Part shown: positions 8,511 to 18,777 of the stretch, piece by piece
Numbering within the stretch: the stretch's first letter is position 1
Layout of the letters: every line of letters starts with the position of its first letter
Assembly (NCBI RefSeq): GCF_001273755.1
Contig: NZ_LGYA01000001.1
Location: 1,589,669 to 1,651,321, forward strand
Source of the DNA: Peribacillus butanolivorans
GTDB taxonomy: Bacteria; Bacillota; Bacilli; Bacillales; DSM-1321
DNA length: 61,653 nucleotides
Reading direction: 5' to 3'
Program-made: the position numbers and the translations under genes
Notes under the pieces: model-generated
What the model was told of the DNA's origin: nothing
Databases searched by the model: none
What the model saw: only the letters and a program-made list of their open reading frames with translations

Positions 8511-10127
8511 ATGAGCCATTTATTATGGGGATCAAAAGAAACACTTCGAAATCTGTTATGTGAACTTGTTAGTTGGGACAGCCGGACACTCACAGATGGA
8601 GAACGGAATTTTGCGTATAGATTGAGAGATAAATTATACGAAATTGAATACTTCCAACAAAATCCTAATTACGTATCCCTTCATGAAGTGGACCTGGGGA
8701 GAAACTATGTCACAGCCTTTTACAGAAATCCAAAGGTAAAAGATACCGTTGTATTGATAAGCCATTTTGATACGGTCCAAACTGAAGAATATGGTGATTT
8801 AGAACCTCTTGCATTTTACCCGGAAGAACTCACGAAGGCACTTCGTACGCGAAAAGCCGAGTTGCCAAATGAAGCATGTGATGATCTTGAATCAGGAGAA
8901 TATTTGTTTGGCAGAGGAACAATGGATATGAAAATGGGGCTTGCCCTTCATATGTCAATAATAGAAAAAGCTATTTTCGAACAATGGCCTATTAATCTTA
9001 TCCTCCTTACCGTTCCTGACGAAGAAGTAAATTCTTCAGGAATGAGAGCGGCAGTTTCGGGACTTGTCCAAATGCGGGATGAATATGACCTTTTTTATAA
9101 ACTGTTTTTAAATGGCGAACCTTCCTTTTCACAGAAGCCTGGCGATTCTAAATCATATATTTATTCTGGAACAATGGGTAAAATCATGCCGGCTGCTCTT
9201 TTTTATGGAAAAGAAACACATGTTGGTGAACCTTTTAAAGGAATAACAGCTCCCTATATTTCAAGTTTCCTTACTCAGCTCATGGAGTGGAATACCCTTT
9301 TTAGAGAAAAGGATCTAGGTGAAACTACCCCGTTACCAGTAGCATTACAACAAAAAGATTTAAAATCACAATACTCTACACAAACGCCATATAGGTCCGT
9401 TGCGCTTTATAATGTCTTTGTCATGAAGCGAAGTGCCTCTGACATAATGAATCTGTTTGAGAAAGTTGCACAAGAAGCAGCCGCAGCATGCAATACATCC
9501 TATAAAGCATTGTGCCAACGTGAACAATTGAATGGAGTAGGAGAGATCCAAGTATTACGCTACGAAAAATTGGTCGTATATGCAGAGCAGAAGTTAGGAA
9601 AGAGACTTGTAGAAGAAATAAAGAATGAGGTGAAGGAGAACTTTCATTGGGATGAGCGGGAAAAGTCTTTACGAATTGCCGATAAATTGTTGATTCAATG
9701 CCAGGAACTTGCACCAGCGATTGTCATATTGTTTGCGCCACCTTATTATCCTCCAGTCAATACATCACATGATCCGCTTATCATCGATTCTATTAATAAA
9801 ATAAAAAAAATGGCAAACAAAATTTCTATGGACATCAATCATATTCACTATTTTAATGGTGTTTGTGATTTGAGTTATGTCCATTATAACAATCATGATG
9901 ATGGTTGGTCTGCTTTTGAACGAAATACGCCCGTTTGGGGAGAAACCTATAATATTCCCTTTAAAGACATGATGAAACTTCAAGCACCCGTTTTTAATGT
10001 AGGGCCTTTTGGAAAAGATGCACATCAACGTACGGAGCGACTTCATATTGAAAGTGCCTTCGTTCAGACCCCGATGATGATTGAGTGTTTACTGAAAAAT
10101 ATGTTTACAGATGCAAATACCATTTAA
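8511..10127 (+). CDS. RocB-like M20 family peptidase
   Basis: A 538-residue zinc hydrolase of the M20 family, most like RocB of the Bacillus arginine-use regulon, whose exact substrate is unsettled. Metal and catalytic motifs are in place: SHFD at residues 84-87, GRGTMDMK at 134-141 and PDEE at 169-172. The C-terminal region retains GPFGKDAHQRTERLH. The usual RocB length is about 560. It lies 80 bases downstream of the dimethylargininase gene with its own AGAGGTG ribosome site, probably in the same operon. It may cleave an arginine-containing amide or peptide; that substrate is inference. Confidence 0.85.
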   Translation: MSHLLWGSKETLRNLLCELVSWDSRTLTDGERNFAYRLRDKLYEIEYFQQNPNYVSLHEVDLGRNYVTAFYRNPKVKDTVVLISHFDTVQTEEYGDLEPLAFYPEELTKALRTRKAELPNEACDDLESGEYLFGRGTMDMKMGLALHMSIIEKAIFEQWPINLILLTVPDEEVNSSGMRAAVSGLVQMRDEYDLFYKLFLNGEPSFSQKPGDSKSYIYSGTMGKIMPAALFYGKETHVGEPFKGITAPYISSFLTQLMEWNTLFREKDLGETTPLPVALQQKDLKSQYSTQTPYRSVALYNVFVMKRSASDIMNLFEKVAQEAAAACNTSYKALCQREQLNGVGEIQVLRYEKLVVYAEQKLGKRLVEEIKNEVKENFHWDEREKSLRIADKLLIQCQELAPAIVILFAPPYYPPVNTSHDPLIIDSINKIKKMANKISMDINHIHYFNGVCDLSYVHYNNHDDGWSAFERNTPVWGETYNIPFKDMMKLQAPVFNVGPFGKDAHQRTERLHIESAFVQTPMMIECLLKNMFTDANTI

Positions 10128-10229
10128 TGAATCTTGCAATCTGATTGCACAAGTATATAGTGCATTTCCATTAGATAGACGGAAAAAGAAAGTAGTAGAT
10201 TTATTTTAAACTTTAACTGGGGGTCAAAT

Positions 10230-11684
10230 ATGAGTAATTCAACTATTCAGCAAATCACATCCAATTCTCTTGAGCAACAACCTATACCAGACAAACAACC
10301 AAAAAAAGCGAAAGGAAAGGAAATCAATCCTTTTGTCTTAATGTTCATCGTCATTATCATTGCCACCGTTCTAACCTATGTTTTACCCGCAGGTCAATAT
10401 GAACGAGTTGAAAAAGACGGTCGTACAATCGTGAATCCTAATTCTTTCGAATTTGTTGATTCGTCACCAGTTGGACTACTAGATATGTTTAGCAGTGTAC
10501 ATTTAGGCATGATTGAAGGAGCTTCCATTATTCTTTTTGTATTTTTGTTCGGAGGCGCTCTTGGAATAATGCAAGCAACTGGTGCATTGGACTCCTTAAT
10601 AAAATTTGTTGCAGCACGATTAGGAACCAAAGAAAAAGTGTTAATTCCGTTAATGGTATTAATATTTGCTTTATTAGGTACGTTGATCGGTTCTGCTGAA
10701 GATGCCTTAGTGTATATTGCAATTGTCGTGCCTATGAGTATAGCGTTAGGGTTCGATGCAATGACAGGTTTCGCAATTGTGGTGCTCGGAACTTTATCAA
10801 CGGGTTTTACTTCTGGTATAACAAATCCTTTTAATGTGGGCATAGCTCAAAGTATTGCTGAATTGCCCATGTATTCAGGTATGGAATTACGAGTTGCCAT
10901 TTTCGTCGCTTTTTATATCGTAACTGTAGTATATATTTATTTTCATGCGATGAAGGTAAAGCGTAACCCGACATTGGGTGAATTCGGTAAATTCAAATCT
11001 AGTGCGCATACGGAAATTGATTTGAATTTCAAATTAAGTAAAAGACATCTTCTTGCGTTACTTCTTCTATTGGTGAATTTCATCGTGTTAATTTATGGCG
11101 TTATTAAATTAGGTTGGTATATTAGCGAAATTAGCGGATTATTCTTAATGTGTGCAATCATAATGGGCTTTATTGGAGGGCTGTCACCTTCTAAGATGGC
11201 TAATGGTTTCATTTCAGGAGCGAGTGACATGGTTTCTGGAGCACTTATAATTGGTGTCGCACAAACAATCTTGGTTATTTTCACGAATGGTGGTCTACTG
11301 GATACAATTTTATATTATACGTCTGGATTAGTTGAACAATTGCCCCCTGCAATTAATGCTTTAGGAATGTTTATTTTACAAATGCTCATTAATTTTGTTG
11401 TTCCATCTGGAAGTGGACAAGCTGCACTCACCATGCCAATTATGACACCGTTAGCAGATTTAGTCGGTATGTCAAGACAAACCGCTGTGTTAGCATTCCA
11501 ATTAGGGGATGGCTTATCTAATATGATTTTTCCTACTTCCGGAGTACTAATGGCCGGTTTAGCAGTAGCAGGGATACCTTTTACCAAATGGGTGAAATGG
11601 ATCTTTCCGTTTTTCCTAATTCAAATGGCCGTATCGATAATCTTTTTAATTATTGCCCAAGCTATTAAATATGGTCCTTTTTAA
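10230..11684 (+). CDS. YfcC-family membrane transporter
   Basis: A 484-residue integral membrane protein with a hydrophilic N-terminus of about 35 residues and roughly 12 hydrophobic helices. The family signature regions LIGSAEDALVYIAIVVPMS, GITNPFNVGIAQS and VPSGSGQAALTMPIM are clear. YfcC proteins belong to the DcuC-related carriers; Bacillus and clostridial members often sit with arginine or amino-acid degradation genes. The location between a RocB-like peptidase and an amidohydrolase suggests it imports their substrate or exchanges it for a product such as ornithine. The ribosome site is GGGGGT. Confidence 0.9.
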   Translation: MSNSTIQQITSNSLEQQPIPDKQPKKAKGKEINPFVLMFIVIIIATVLTYVLPAGQYERVEKDGRTIVNPNSFEFVDSSPVGLLDMFSSVHLGMIEGASIILFVFLFGGALGIMQATGALDSLIKFVAARLGTKEKVLIPLMVLIFALLGTLIGSAEDALVYIAIVVPMSIALGFDAMTGFAIVVLGTLSTGFTSGITNPFNVGIAQSIAELPMYSGMELRVAIFVAFYIVTVVYIYFHAMKVKRNPTLGEFGKFKSSAHTEIDLNFKLSKRHLLALLLLLVNFIVLIYGVIKLGWYISEISGLFLMCAIIMGFIGGLSPSKMANGFISGASDMVSGALIIGVAQTILVIFTNGGLLDTILYYTSGLVEQLPPAINALGMFILQMLINFVVPSGSGQAALTMPIMTPLADLVGMSRQTAVLAFQLGDGLSNMIFPTSGVLMAGLAVAGIPFTKWVKWIFPFFLIQMAVSIIFLIIAQAIKYGPF

Positions 11685-11739
11685 CGTAAAATATGAAATA
11701 ATAAATAAATATATATATATATAAGGAGGTCTTTCATTA

Positions 11740-12918
11740 ATGAAGACAATGGAAAAGGCGATTATGAATCAGGTAATCTCATGGAGGCGCCATATACATG
11801 AAAACCCCGAGCTTTCCTATCAAGAGCATAATACATCTGATTATATTTACAATCTATTAAGTACATTTCCAGGATTAGAAGTAACGAAGCCAACAGAAAC
11901 AAGTGTATTGGCAGTATTAAGAGGATCGAAGAAAGCTGATCAGAAAAACTATACCATTGCGTTTCGTGCAGATATAGATGCATTGCCTATTCAAGAAGAA
12001 GCTGATGTGGACTTTAAATCGAAAAATCCAGGAGTTATGCATGCCTGTGGACATGATGCACATGCTGCCATGTTATTGGGTGCTGCAAAGATTCTTTCTG
12101 AAAAAAGGGAGGAGATTTTTGGGGAAATCAGATTTATCTTTCAACATGCTGAAGAATCCTATCCAGGAGGGGCATCAGAATTAGTGAAAAGCGGTATCAT
12201 GGAAGGAGTTGACTATGTATTCGCTCTTCATGTTTCACCTTATGAACGAAAAGGGACAATTTGTATCAAAGATGGGGTATTCTGCGCGGCTGCTGATGAC
12301 TTTGAAATTAAAATAATTGGCCAAGGAGGACATGCTTCTACTCCTGAATTAACAATCGACCCATTAATCATTGCAGCTGAAATCACAACCAATCTTCAAC
12401 ATATTATCTCTAGAAAACTTTCTGCACTTAAAGCACCCGTGATTTCCGTTACTACATTTCATGCTGGAAGTGCTCTAAATGTAATACCAGAATATGCAGA
12501 GCTTGGCGGGACAATTCGATCTCTAGATGGAGATAGTCGCGTAAAATCTAGAGAATATCTAGAGAAAATTGTAAAAGGGATTACTGATGCACATGGAGCA
12601 AGCTATGAAATCAATTGGTTATTAGGTTATCCTGCTGTGGTCAATAACAAAACAGTAGTAGACATCTCTCGGGAAATTGTAGAAGAAATTTGCGGGAAAG
12701 ATAACCTGATAAACGTCGAACATCCAATGTTTGGGACTGAGGACTTTTCTGCCTACTCCGAAATTGTTCCAGCTTCGATGCAATTTATAGGTGTTCACAG
12801 TGATGAAATAGGAAAAGCGTATCCGCTGCATCATCCTAAATTCAAGATTGACGAAAGTGCCTTGCAATACGGAGTAGAATATTTCGTAGGAGTTGCAAGG
12901 AAATTGTGTGGGCACTAA
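11740..12918 (+). CDS. M20 amidohydrolase (hippurate/N-acyl-amino-acid type)
   Basis: A 392-residue metallohydrolase that removes acyl groups from N-acyl amino acids or similar amides. Metal ligands are visible: HACGHDAH at residues 101-108 (Cys and His), HAEES near 136-140, His near 164 (FALHVSPY) and the C-terminal LHHPKF. The dimerisation domain lies about residues 180-300. AAGGAGGT is seven bases before the start. It follows the YfcC carrier by 55 bases and ends the operon at a strong terminator. A second M20 amidohydrolase lies at 31007. Confidence 0.92.
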   Translation: MKTMEKAIMNQVISWRRHIHENPELSYQEHNTSDYIYNLLSTFPGLEVTKPTETSVLAVLRGSKKADQKNYTIAFRADIDALPIQEEADVDFKSKNPGVMHACGHDAHAAMLLGAAKILSEKREEIFGEIRFIFQHAEESYPGGASELVKSGIMEGVDYVFALHVSPYERKGTICIKDGVFCAAADDFEIKIIGQGGHASTPELTIDPLIIAAEITTNLQHIISRKLSALKAPVISVTTFHAGSALNVIPEYAELGGTIRSLDGDSRVKSREYLEKIVKGITDAHGASYEINWLLGYPAVVNNKTVVDISREIVEEICGKDNLINVEHPMFGTEDFSAYSEIVPASMQFIGVHSDEIGKAYPLHHPKFKIDESALQYGVEYFVGVARKLCGH

Positions 12919-12982
12919 ATAGTTATTTAAATGAAAGCAGAATTCATTTACCCGTACAAAAGGGCGCCATTGTTAAGTAACG

Positions 12983-13026
12983 AAAGCCGGATTTCTCAGT
13001 GTTATCAGTGAGGAATTCGGCTTTTT
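12983..13026 (+). terminator. Intrinsic terminator ending the IclR-linked operon
   Basis: AAAGCCGGATTTCTCA pairs with TGAGGAATTCGGCTTT around a ten-base loop, with a T5 tail. The arms differ only by wobble or single mismatches. Confidence 0.85.
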
Positions 13027-13127
13027 AATATTGAGGTATTGTTAACGTTATAAATTTTCGTATCAAAGAGTAGAATAAAGCTCAATCTTAGAGCTAACTA
13101 TAAAACTAAAAGAAGAAACGAGGATAA

Positions 13128-13559
13128 ATGATGATTAACATGCCACATCAAATTATGATAAACGCGCCTGCTGAAAAAGTATACGAAGCCATAACCACGA
13201 CTGAAGGATTTAAGGGGTGGTGGACGACAGATGCTAAAGCTGAACCTCAAGTAGGAAGCATTGCTGAATTTGGCTTTTACAATCGAAAAGCTATTTTCCA
13301 AATGCACATTGATCAGCTTGAACCAGGTAAGTTGGTAGTATGGACAGCTCAACATGATATGCCAGGATGGAAAGGTACAAAAATTCGTTTTGATTTGAAT
13401 GTAAATGAAAACGGAGTGACGATTGTAAACTTTAATCATTCTGGATGGGAGTCAATGGAAGGACCATATGCGATGATTAATACAACTTGGGGTTCACTTA
13501 TGTACATTCTTAAGCAATATGTGGAAGGAAAAAAACCAGGTGTGTGGCATCAAGGATAA
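13128..13559 (+). CDS. SRPBCC/AHSA1-family protein
   Basis: A 143-residue protein of the START/Bet v1-like fold. The N-terminal INAPAEKVYEAITT and GFKGWWTTDA are typical of the Activator of Hsp90 homologue 1-like family, and the late segment GWESMEGPYAMINTTW is a common C-terminal helix of this group. These proteins bind small hydrophobic molecules; the ligand here is unknown. It stands alone after a terminator, preceded by AACGAGGATA, with tandem ATGs at the start. Confidence 0.85.
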   Translation: MMINMPHQIMINAPAEKVYEAITTTEGFKGWWTTDAKAEPQVGSIAEFGFYNRKAIFQMHIDQLEPGKLVVWTAQHDMPGWKGTKIRFDLNVNENGVTIVNFNHSGWESMEGPYAMINTTWGSLMYILKQYVEGKKPGVWHQG

Positions 13560-13599
13560 ATAAGATATAAAGCAGAAAATGTATTTTTATAGAAGGACA

Positions 13600-13731
13600 G
13601 CAGAAAACGTAGCAGAAACATATCATATTTCCCGTAAAGCTCAAGATGCATTTGCATTGGAAAGCCAAAGGCGGCCAAAAACTGGCGATTGATTCTAGAG
13701 ATTTCAATTCACAAATCGTTCCATTGGCTTG
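13600..13731 (+). pseudogene. Decayed thiolase fragment
   Basis: About 130 bases encode a recognisable middle piece of a thiolase: AENVAETYHISRKAQDAFA, then LESQRR in one frame, and AIDSRDFNSQIVPLA in a neighbouring frame. This matches the loop-domain stretch of the two intact thiolases further on ([17 protein letters not shown], and QIVPV in the first thiolase). Nothing readable remains on either side. It shows that the acyl-CoA cluster once held a third thiolase at its upstream edge. Confidence 0.72.
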
Positions 13732-13896
13732 TTTTGTGATTATTCTAAATGTCGGCGGTAGTTGAGTAAGTATCACTATACCAATTTCAGGTGCAGACTC
13801 AGAATAAGACCTTCTATATTGCCTCATTCATTTTTCAAAAGCATTTACAGGTATAATCAGTGCTGCTTTAGAATTGTATGCTTTCTAGAAGATTGA

Positions 13897-13930
13897 AAAT
13901 CCCATCCTTGCCCAGTTGGATGGGATTTTT
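13897..13930 (+). terminator. Intrinsic terminator upstream of the acyl-CoA cluster
   Basis: AAATCCCATCC pairs with GGATGGGATTT around TTGCCCAGTT and runs into a T-tract. It may be the surviving terminator of the lost thiolase operon. The 300 bases after it hold no convincing gene. Confidence 0.8.
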
Positions 13931-14264
13931 CTACTCTGAATGAGAATAATATGACTCATAAGAAAAACAAAAATTTGTATAAGGAAAAAAGAAGGATGAA
14001 ACTCGTGGATTCCGAAAAATCCCACCCTTATCTATTGAGAATTATTCTTAACTCTATTAAAAATTCAAAAATGAATTATTGGTTTTTACATGAATCCTTA
14101 AAAGTAAGGCTTTTTAAGAGAATAAAATTCATTAATGAATTGACTCATTTCGTAAAATCAAGCTGTTTACACCTATATATGTCTTGGCATGCAAGTTGCA
14201 TTGATAAATAAGTATAAATCGAAAATGGAAAAATATGAAGATTTGTTACTAAGAGGAGGGATAA

Positions 14265-15878
14265 ATGGTGCGAAAAACAGTAACTCAACCATGGAAGCAA
14301 TGGTATGAAGAAAAAATGAAGTTCTTACAGCTACCGGAAATATCCGTCTATACACTACTTGATAAAACAGCCAAAAAGTTTCCTGATCATACAGCCATTA
14401 TTTTTGAAGACAATTTAATAGACTATAAAAATCTGAAATTGCAGGTAGACAAACTTGCAGGAAAATGGAAAGAGTTGGGTTTCGTGAAAGGAGAACGAAT
14501 TGGTCTGATGATGGCCAATCATCCTTATTTTATTGTCAGTTATTACGCTGCTCAGGCGCTTGGGCTTATTGTTGTACAGCTGAATCCAATGTATAAACCG
14601 AGAGAACTATTGCAAATTTTAATAGACTCAAATGCTAAATATATTGTGTTTGATCAAACTGCTGCGAATACAGTTGAAGAAACGAAAGGGATATATGACT
14701 TTGTAACTTGCATTAATACAGATGACGAGCAAAATGACTCTCATTCTCTTCGTTCAATGATTGAATTTGGAGAAGCAATTAAAACGCCTGAATGTATAAA
14801 TCCCTATGAAGATACTGCTGTTATTCAATACACCGGTGGTACCACTGGGAAGATGAAGGGGGTTATGCTTACTCATTATAACTTGACCTCCAACGTCGTA
14901 CAGAGCTTTGAAATGTACGGGGATTCAATGATACCAGGTGAAGAAATCGTCTTAGCATCGACACCTCTATATCATGTTTATGCAATGACAAGTGCAATGA
15001 ATCTAGGTATCTATATTGGAGCCTCTATTCTATTATTTCCTAAATTCGAGGTCCAAAATGTACTTGATAACATTAAAAAGTATCGTCCAACTTTTTTTCC
15101 AGGAGTTCCAAAGATGTATAACGCTTTTGTCAATCACCCGGAAATCGAAAACTATGGACTGGATTGTTTAAGAAATTGTTCTTGCGGATCAGCTCCACTT
15201 CCAGTTGAGGTTATGAAGCGATTTGAGGTGCTGACCGGTGCCAAAATTGGTGAAGGCTTTGGTTTATCAGAAGCTTCTCCATCCACTCACCGTAATCCAC
15301 CCTTTGGGAAAAGGAAAATAGGAAGCATTGGCATTCCCTTTCCAGGCACAGACTGTTTGATTATTGATGATGATAATAATGAAGTTCCAAACACAGGTGT
15401 TGGAGAATTGCTTATAAAAGGCCCACAAATTATGAAAGGTTACTGGAATAATGAATCTGAAACAAAAAAGGCATTACAAAATGATTGGCTATACACTGGT
15501 GATCTCGCTGTGATGGATGAAGAAGGTTATTTCTACATTGTCGGGAGAAAAAAAGAAATGATTATTGTAAGCGGGTTTAATATTTATCCCCAAGAGGTGG
15601 AAGGAGTTCTATATGAACATCCGACTATTAAAGAGGCTGCTGTGGTGGGTATACCTCATAAAGAAATAGGTGAGGTAGTAAAAGCATTTATTGTACCGAA
15701 AGAAAATGCCTCCATTGATCTTGATGAAATAGAAGGATATTGCTATTCCCAGTTGACCCCCTACAAGGTGCCAAAAGAATTTGAAATTAGAAAAGAACTG
15801 CCGCGGAACACAGTCGGAAAACTATTAAAAAGATTGCTTATTAAAGAAGAACTTGAAAAGGAGGAGAAAAGTGATTAA
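14265..15878 (+). CDS. Long-chain fatty-acid--CoA ligase-like AMP-binding enzyme
   Basis: A 537-residue member of the adenylate-forming family that activates a carboxylic acid with ATP and CoA. The phosphate-binding motif is at about 189-204 (YTGGTTGKMKGVMLTH), YTGDLAVMDEEGYFYIVGR near 411-430, and the C-terminal catalytic lysine is in PRNTVGKLLKR near 515-525. The acid substrate cannot be told from sequence. AAGAGGAGG is just upstream. It is the first gene of the acyl-CoA locus, and a close paralogue ends that locus at 21936-23549. Confidence 0.9.
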   Translation: MVRKTVTQPWKQWYEEKMKFLQLPEISVYTLLDKTAKKFPDHTAIIFEDNLIDYKNLKLQVDKLAGKWKELGFVKGERIGLMMANHPYFIVSYYAAQALGLIVVQLNPMYKPRELLQILIDSNAKYIVFDQTAANTVEETKGIYDFVTCINTDDEQNDSHSLRSMIEFGEAIKTPECINPYEDTAVIQYTGGTTGKMKGVMLTHYNLTSNVVQSFEMYGDSMIPGEEIVLASTPLYHVYAMTSAMNLGIYIGASILLFPKFEVQNVLDNIKKYRPTFFPGVPKMYNAFVNHPEIENYGLDCLRNCSCGSAPLPVEVMKRFEVLTGAKIGEGFGLSEASPSTHRNPPFGKRKIGSIGIPFPGTDCLIIDDDNNEVPNTGVGELLIKGPQIMKGYWNNESETKKALQNDWLYTGDLAVMDEEGYFYIVGRKKEMIIVSGFNIYPQEVEGVLYEHPTIKEAAVVGIPHKEIGEVVKAFIVPKENASIDLDEIEGYCYSQLTPYKVPKEFEIRKELPRNTVGKLLKRLLIKEELEKEEKSD

Positions 15879-16110
15879 GGAAGAATGCATAGTTTGAAAG
15901 AGTAGCAGAACGGGATCCAACATGCATATTTTGTATACTCCCACGATTTAAAGTCATTTTATAAGGTATTCATTCAGAAAGATAGGGGCAAGAAGACGCT
16001 GTCATTGGGAGAACAGATGATGAAAGTAGTTCGTTTAGTATTAATTAAAGAATCAATTATTAGATTAAATTCGAAGTGTGTGAACACACAAAAAGAAAAG
16101 AGGAATTCAA

Positions 16111-17382
16111 ATGCGTTGGGTTGTTCTCATTCTATTATTCTTTGGTGCCGTTATTAACTTTGCTGATAAATCAATCATCGGACTTGCAGCTGTACCTATC
16201 ATGAAAGAATTTGATCTTTCTTATGCTGAGTGGGGACTTGTCGGAAGTAGTTATTATTGGCTATATCCAGTAACAGGTATTTTCGGGGCAGCGTGGGCGG
16301 ATCGGCTTGGGGCAAAAAAAGTACTTGGATTCATCATGCTGACATGGACGGTTTTGCAATTCGGGGTTTTGGCCATTGCAGCGTTGCCGTTTCTGATTCT
16401 CTACAGAATTTTACTAGGTGCATTTGAAGGGCCATATAGCCCAGTTGCTTACAGTCATGCGGATAAGTGGTTTCCTCCAAAACTAAAAGGGTTTGCTAAT
16501 TCGGTAGTGGTTGGCGGGGGAACTGTTGGGGCGATGATTGTTGCACCAATCCTCGTTTCTTTAATTACCATTTTCGGATGGAAGGTTGCCTTTGCCGCTC
16601 TTGGTGTAGCAAGTCTTGTTTGGTTCTTCCTATTTCAATTTTTAACGAAGGAAAATCCTGTTGAAGTTTATGAAAATGTACAGAAGAAAAAGAAAGATAA
16701 ACTAGAGAAAATTAAAGTGAAAGATTTCCTGGGACTTCTAGCGTCACCTACTGCTTTATTTACTACCCTCGCTTACTTTTCAACCTATATTCTTGTTGTT
16801 TGGTTTTCAGTGTGGCTGCCTATTTATTTAGTGGAAGCCGTTAAGATGACACCCGGTCAGATGGGATCGAGTGTGGCAATAATCGGAGTCGTTTCCGTTT
16901 GTATTTATATGGGTGTTTCTATGCTGTCTGATTATTTATTTAAGAAAAATCAAAATTGGCGGTCATCAAGAGTATTCGTTGTAGCTGGTGCAATGATCTT
17001 GGGTGCAATATTTTTTTCATCAATCATGGTTTTTCAAAATCCAATTTGGGTGATTCTTGCGATGTGTTTAGCAAAGGGCCTTACATATGCCATATTACCA
17101 ATAGGCCCAACGATTATGATAAATGAGATGCGTGAACGCGGTGGATTGATGACAAGTATTTTAACTTCATCAGGTAACATAGCAGGGATTATTGCTCCTC
17201 TTTTAACCGGCTATATCATAGGTTTAGCTGGAGGAAATAAAATATTGGGCTACAACTTATCTATTTTGTTCATGGCCATACTTGTTTTGGCTTTTGGCAT
17301 ACTATTTGCCATATTTGTAAAACCGTCTAAATCAAAAGGAAATAAAGATGAACAGAAAGACTATAATCTTAAATCCTCATAA
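16111..17382 (+). CDS. MFS transporter, anion:cation symporter type
   Basis: A 423-residue protein with about 12 transmembrane helices. The N-terminal VINFADKSIIGLAAVPIM and the loop GAAWADRLGAKKVLG between helices 2 and 3 are typical of the ACS family, which carries organic anions such as hexuronates, phthalates and aromatic acids. It starts directly in helix 1 after AAGAGGAATTCAA; an upstream extension in frame has no better start. Embedded among CoA-ligase and beta-oxidation genes, it probably imports the acid that the ligases activate. Confidence 0.88.
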   Translation: MRWVVLILLFFGAVINFADKSIIGLAAVPIMKEFDLSYAEWGLVGSSYYWLYPVTGIFGAAWADRLGAKKVLGFIMLTWTVLQFGVLAIAALPFLILYRILLGAFEGPYSPVAYSHADKWFPPKLKGFANSVVVGGGTVGAMIVAPILVSLITIFGWKVAFAALGVASLVWFFLFQFLTKENPVEVYENVQKKKKDKLEKIKVKDFLGLLASPTALFTTLAYFSTYILVVWFSVWLPIYLVEAVKMTPGQMGSSVAIIGVVSVCIYMGVSMLSDYLFKKNQNWRSSRVFVVAGAMILGAIFFSSIMVFQNPIWVILAMCLAKGLTYAILPIGPTIMINEMRERGGLMTSILTSSGNIAGIIAPLLTGYIIGLAGGNKILGYNLSILFMAILVLAFGILFAIFVKPSKSKGNKDEQKDYNLKSS

Positions 17383-17499
17383 GCTTGGTCTCAATAGCTG
17401 ATTTTAAAATGATACTAATGAAAATAAATGACAGTTATTTTCTTGAAAGCCTTGATATGAAAAGGGATGAATTACAAAGAAAAAGGAGCGGATGGAGAA

Positions 17500-18669
17500 A
17501 TGAATAGAGATGCGGTCATTGTTTCAGCAGTACGAACAGCAATTGGGAAACAAGGAGGCGAACTAGCGTCAGTTCCCGCCCACGTATTTGGTGCTGAGGT
17601 GATAAAAGAAGCTTTAAAACGAGCGAATGTAAATCCTGAAATGGTCGATGATGTTATTTTGGGGAATGTTTTAAGCGGCGGTGGAAACATCGCCAGGTTA
17701 ACCGCGCTGCAAACAGGCCTTTCTATTCAGCTGTCGGGCCTGACTATTGACCGTCAGTGCGGATCAGGAATTAATGCTGTCAATCTAGCTGCTCAGGCAA
17801 TCTGGGCAGGTGATGGAGAAGTTTATATTGCAGGTGGAGTTGAAAGCATGAGCAGGGCGCCTTACTTGATGGATCGCCCAGAAAAAATATATAGTTCAAT
17901 GCCCCCGAAGTTCAGAAAATCACAGTTGTCTCCAAAAGAAATCGGTGATCCGCCAATGGGAATAACCGCTGAAAACTTAGTTGAAAAATATGAGGTCAGC
18001 AGAGAAGAACAAGATGAATTCGCTTTCCAAAGCCAGAAAAAAATGGCCAGAGCAATGGAAGAGGGCCGTTTTAATGAGCAAATTGTTCCAGTGAGCATTC
18101 CAGTTAGAAAGGGAGAGCCTATCGAATTCAAATTTGATGAACATCCACGACCGCATATAACTAAAGAAGGGCTAGCAAAATTATCTCCAGCGTTTTTAGA
18201 AGGGGGATCCGTGACCGCTGGCAATAGTTCAGGGTTAAATGATGCCGCATCTGCCCTGGTCATAATGTCGAGGGAGAAAGCAGAAAAATTGGGGACTAAG
18301 CCGCTAGCAACAATTAGAGCACATGCTGTTGCAGGTGTAGATCCAAACATTATGGGAATCGGACCTGTTCCCGCTATAAGAAAGGTAATGGAAAAGTCAG
18401 GACTTTCGTTAAATGATATGGACATTATTGAAATTAATGAGGCCTTTGCAGCTCAAGTGATTGCTTGTAACCGGGAGCTTGATATGAATCCTGCAAAAGT
18501 GAATGTGAATGGCGGGGCCATCGCTCACGGACATCCACTTGGTGCTACAGGTGCAATCCTAATTACGAAAGCGGCCTATGAATTGAAGCGATCTGGCGGA
18601 AGATATGCTCTTATTACAGCTTGCATTGGAGGTGGGCAGGGAATTGCTACGATTATTGAAAGTGATTGA
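17500..18669 (+). CDS. Thiolase (acetyl-CoA C-acyltransferase)
   Basis: A 389-residue enzyme that cleaves 3-ketoacyl-CoA or condenses acetyl-CoA. The nucleophilic Cys is about residue 87 (DRQCGSG), the active-site His lies in HGHPLGATGA near 347 and the second Cys in CIGGGQG near 377. An ATG at 17467 would add 11 residues, but the start at 17500 has GGATGGAG upstream and matches the family N-terminus ([14 protein letters not shown]). It follows the MFS gene by about 115 bases. Confidence 0.94.
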   Translation: MNRDAVIVSAVRTAIGKQGGELASVPAHVFGAEVIKEALKRANVNPEMVDDVILGNVLSGGGNIARLTALQTGLSIQLSGLTIDRQCGSGINAVNLAAQAIWAGDGEVYIAGGVESMSRAPYLMDRPEKIYSSMPPKFRKSQLSPKEIGDPPMGITAENLVEKYEVSREEQDEFAFQSQKKMARAMEEGRFNEQIVPVSIPVRKGEPIEFKFDEHPRPHITKEGLAKLSPAFLEGGSVTAGNSSGLNDAASALVIMSREKAEKLGTKPLATIRAHAVAGVDPNIMGIGPVPAIRKVMEKSGLSLNDMDIIEINEAFAAQVIACNRELDMNPAKVNVNGGAIAHGHPLGATGAILITKAAYELKRSGGRYALITACIGGGQGIATIIESD

Positions 18670-18777
18670 TGATTTTTTACTTATCACTATCCAGGAAAAA
18701 TTCGTATAAAATGTGATTGTTTCGATCTTAATCTTAGTAGTCAGTTAAGTGAGCAAACCTAAGGAGGAGTATGAATT

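Noticed and set aside
10394..10843. 149-residue minus-strand frame opposite the YfcC gene
   Set aside because: Shadow of a well-supported coding gene; similar opposite-strand frames over the thiolases and permease were dropped for the same reason.
13951..14211. 86-residue open frame after the terminator at 13930
   Set aside because: No ribosome site, composition of random AT-rich DNA and no recognisable fold.
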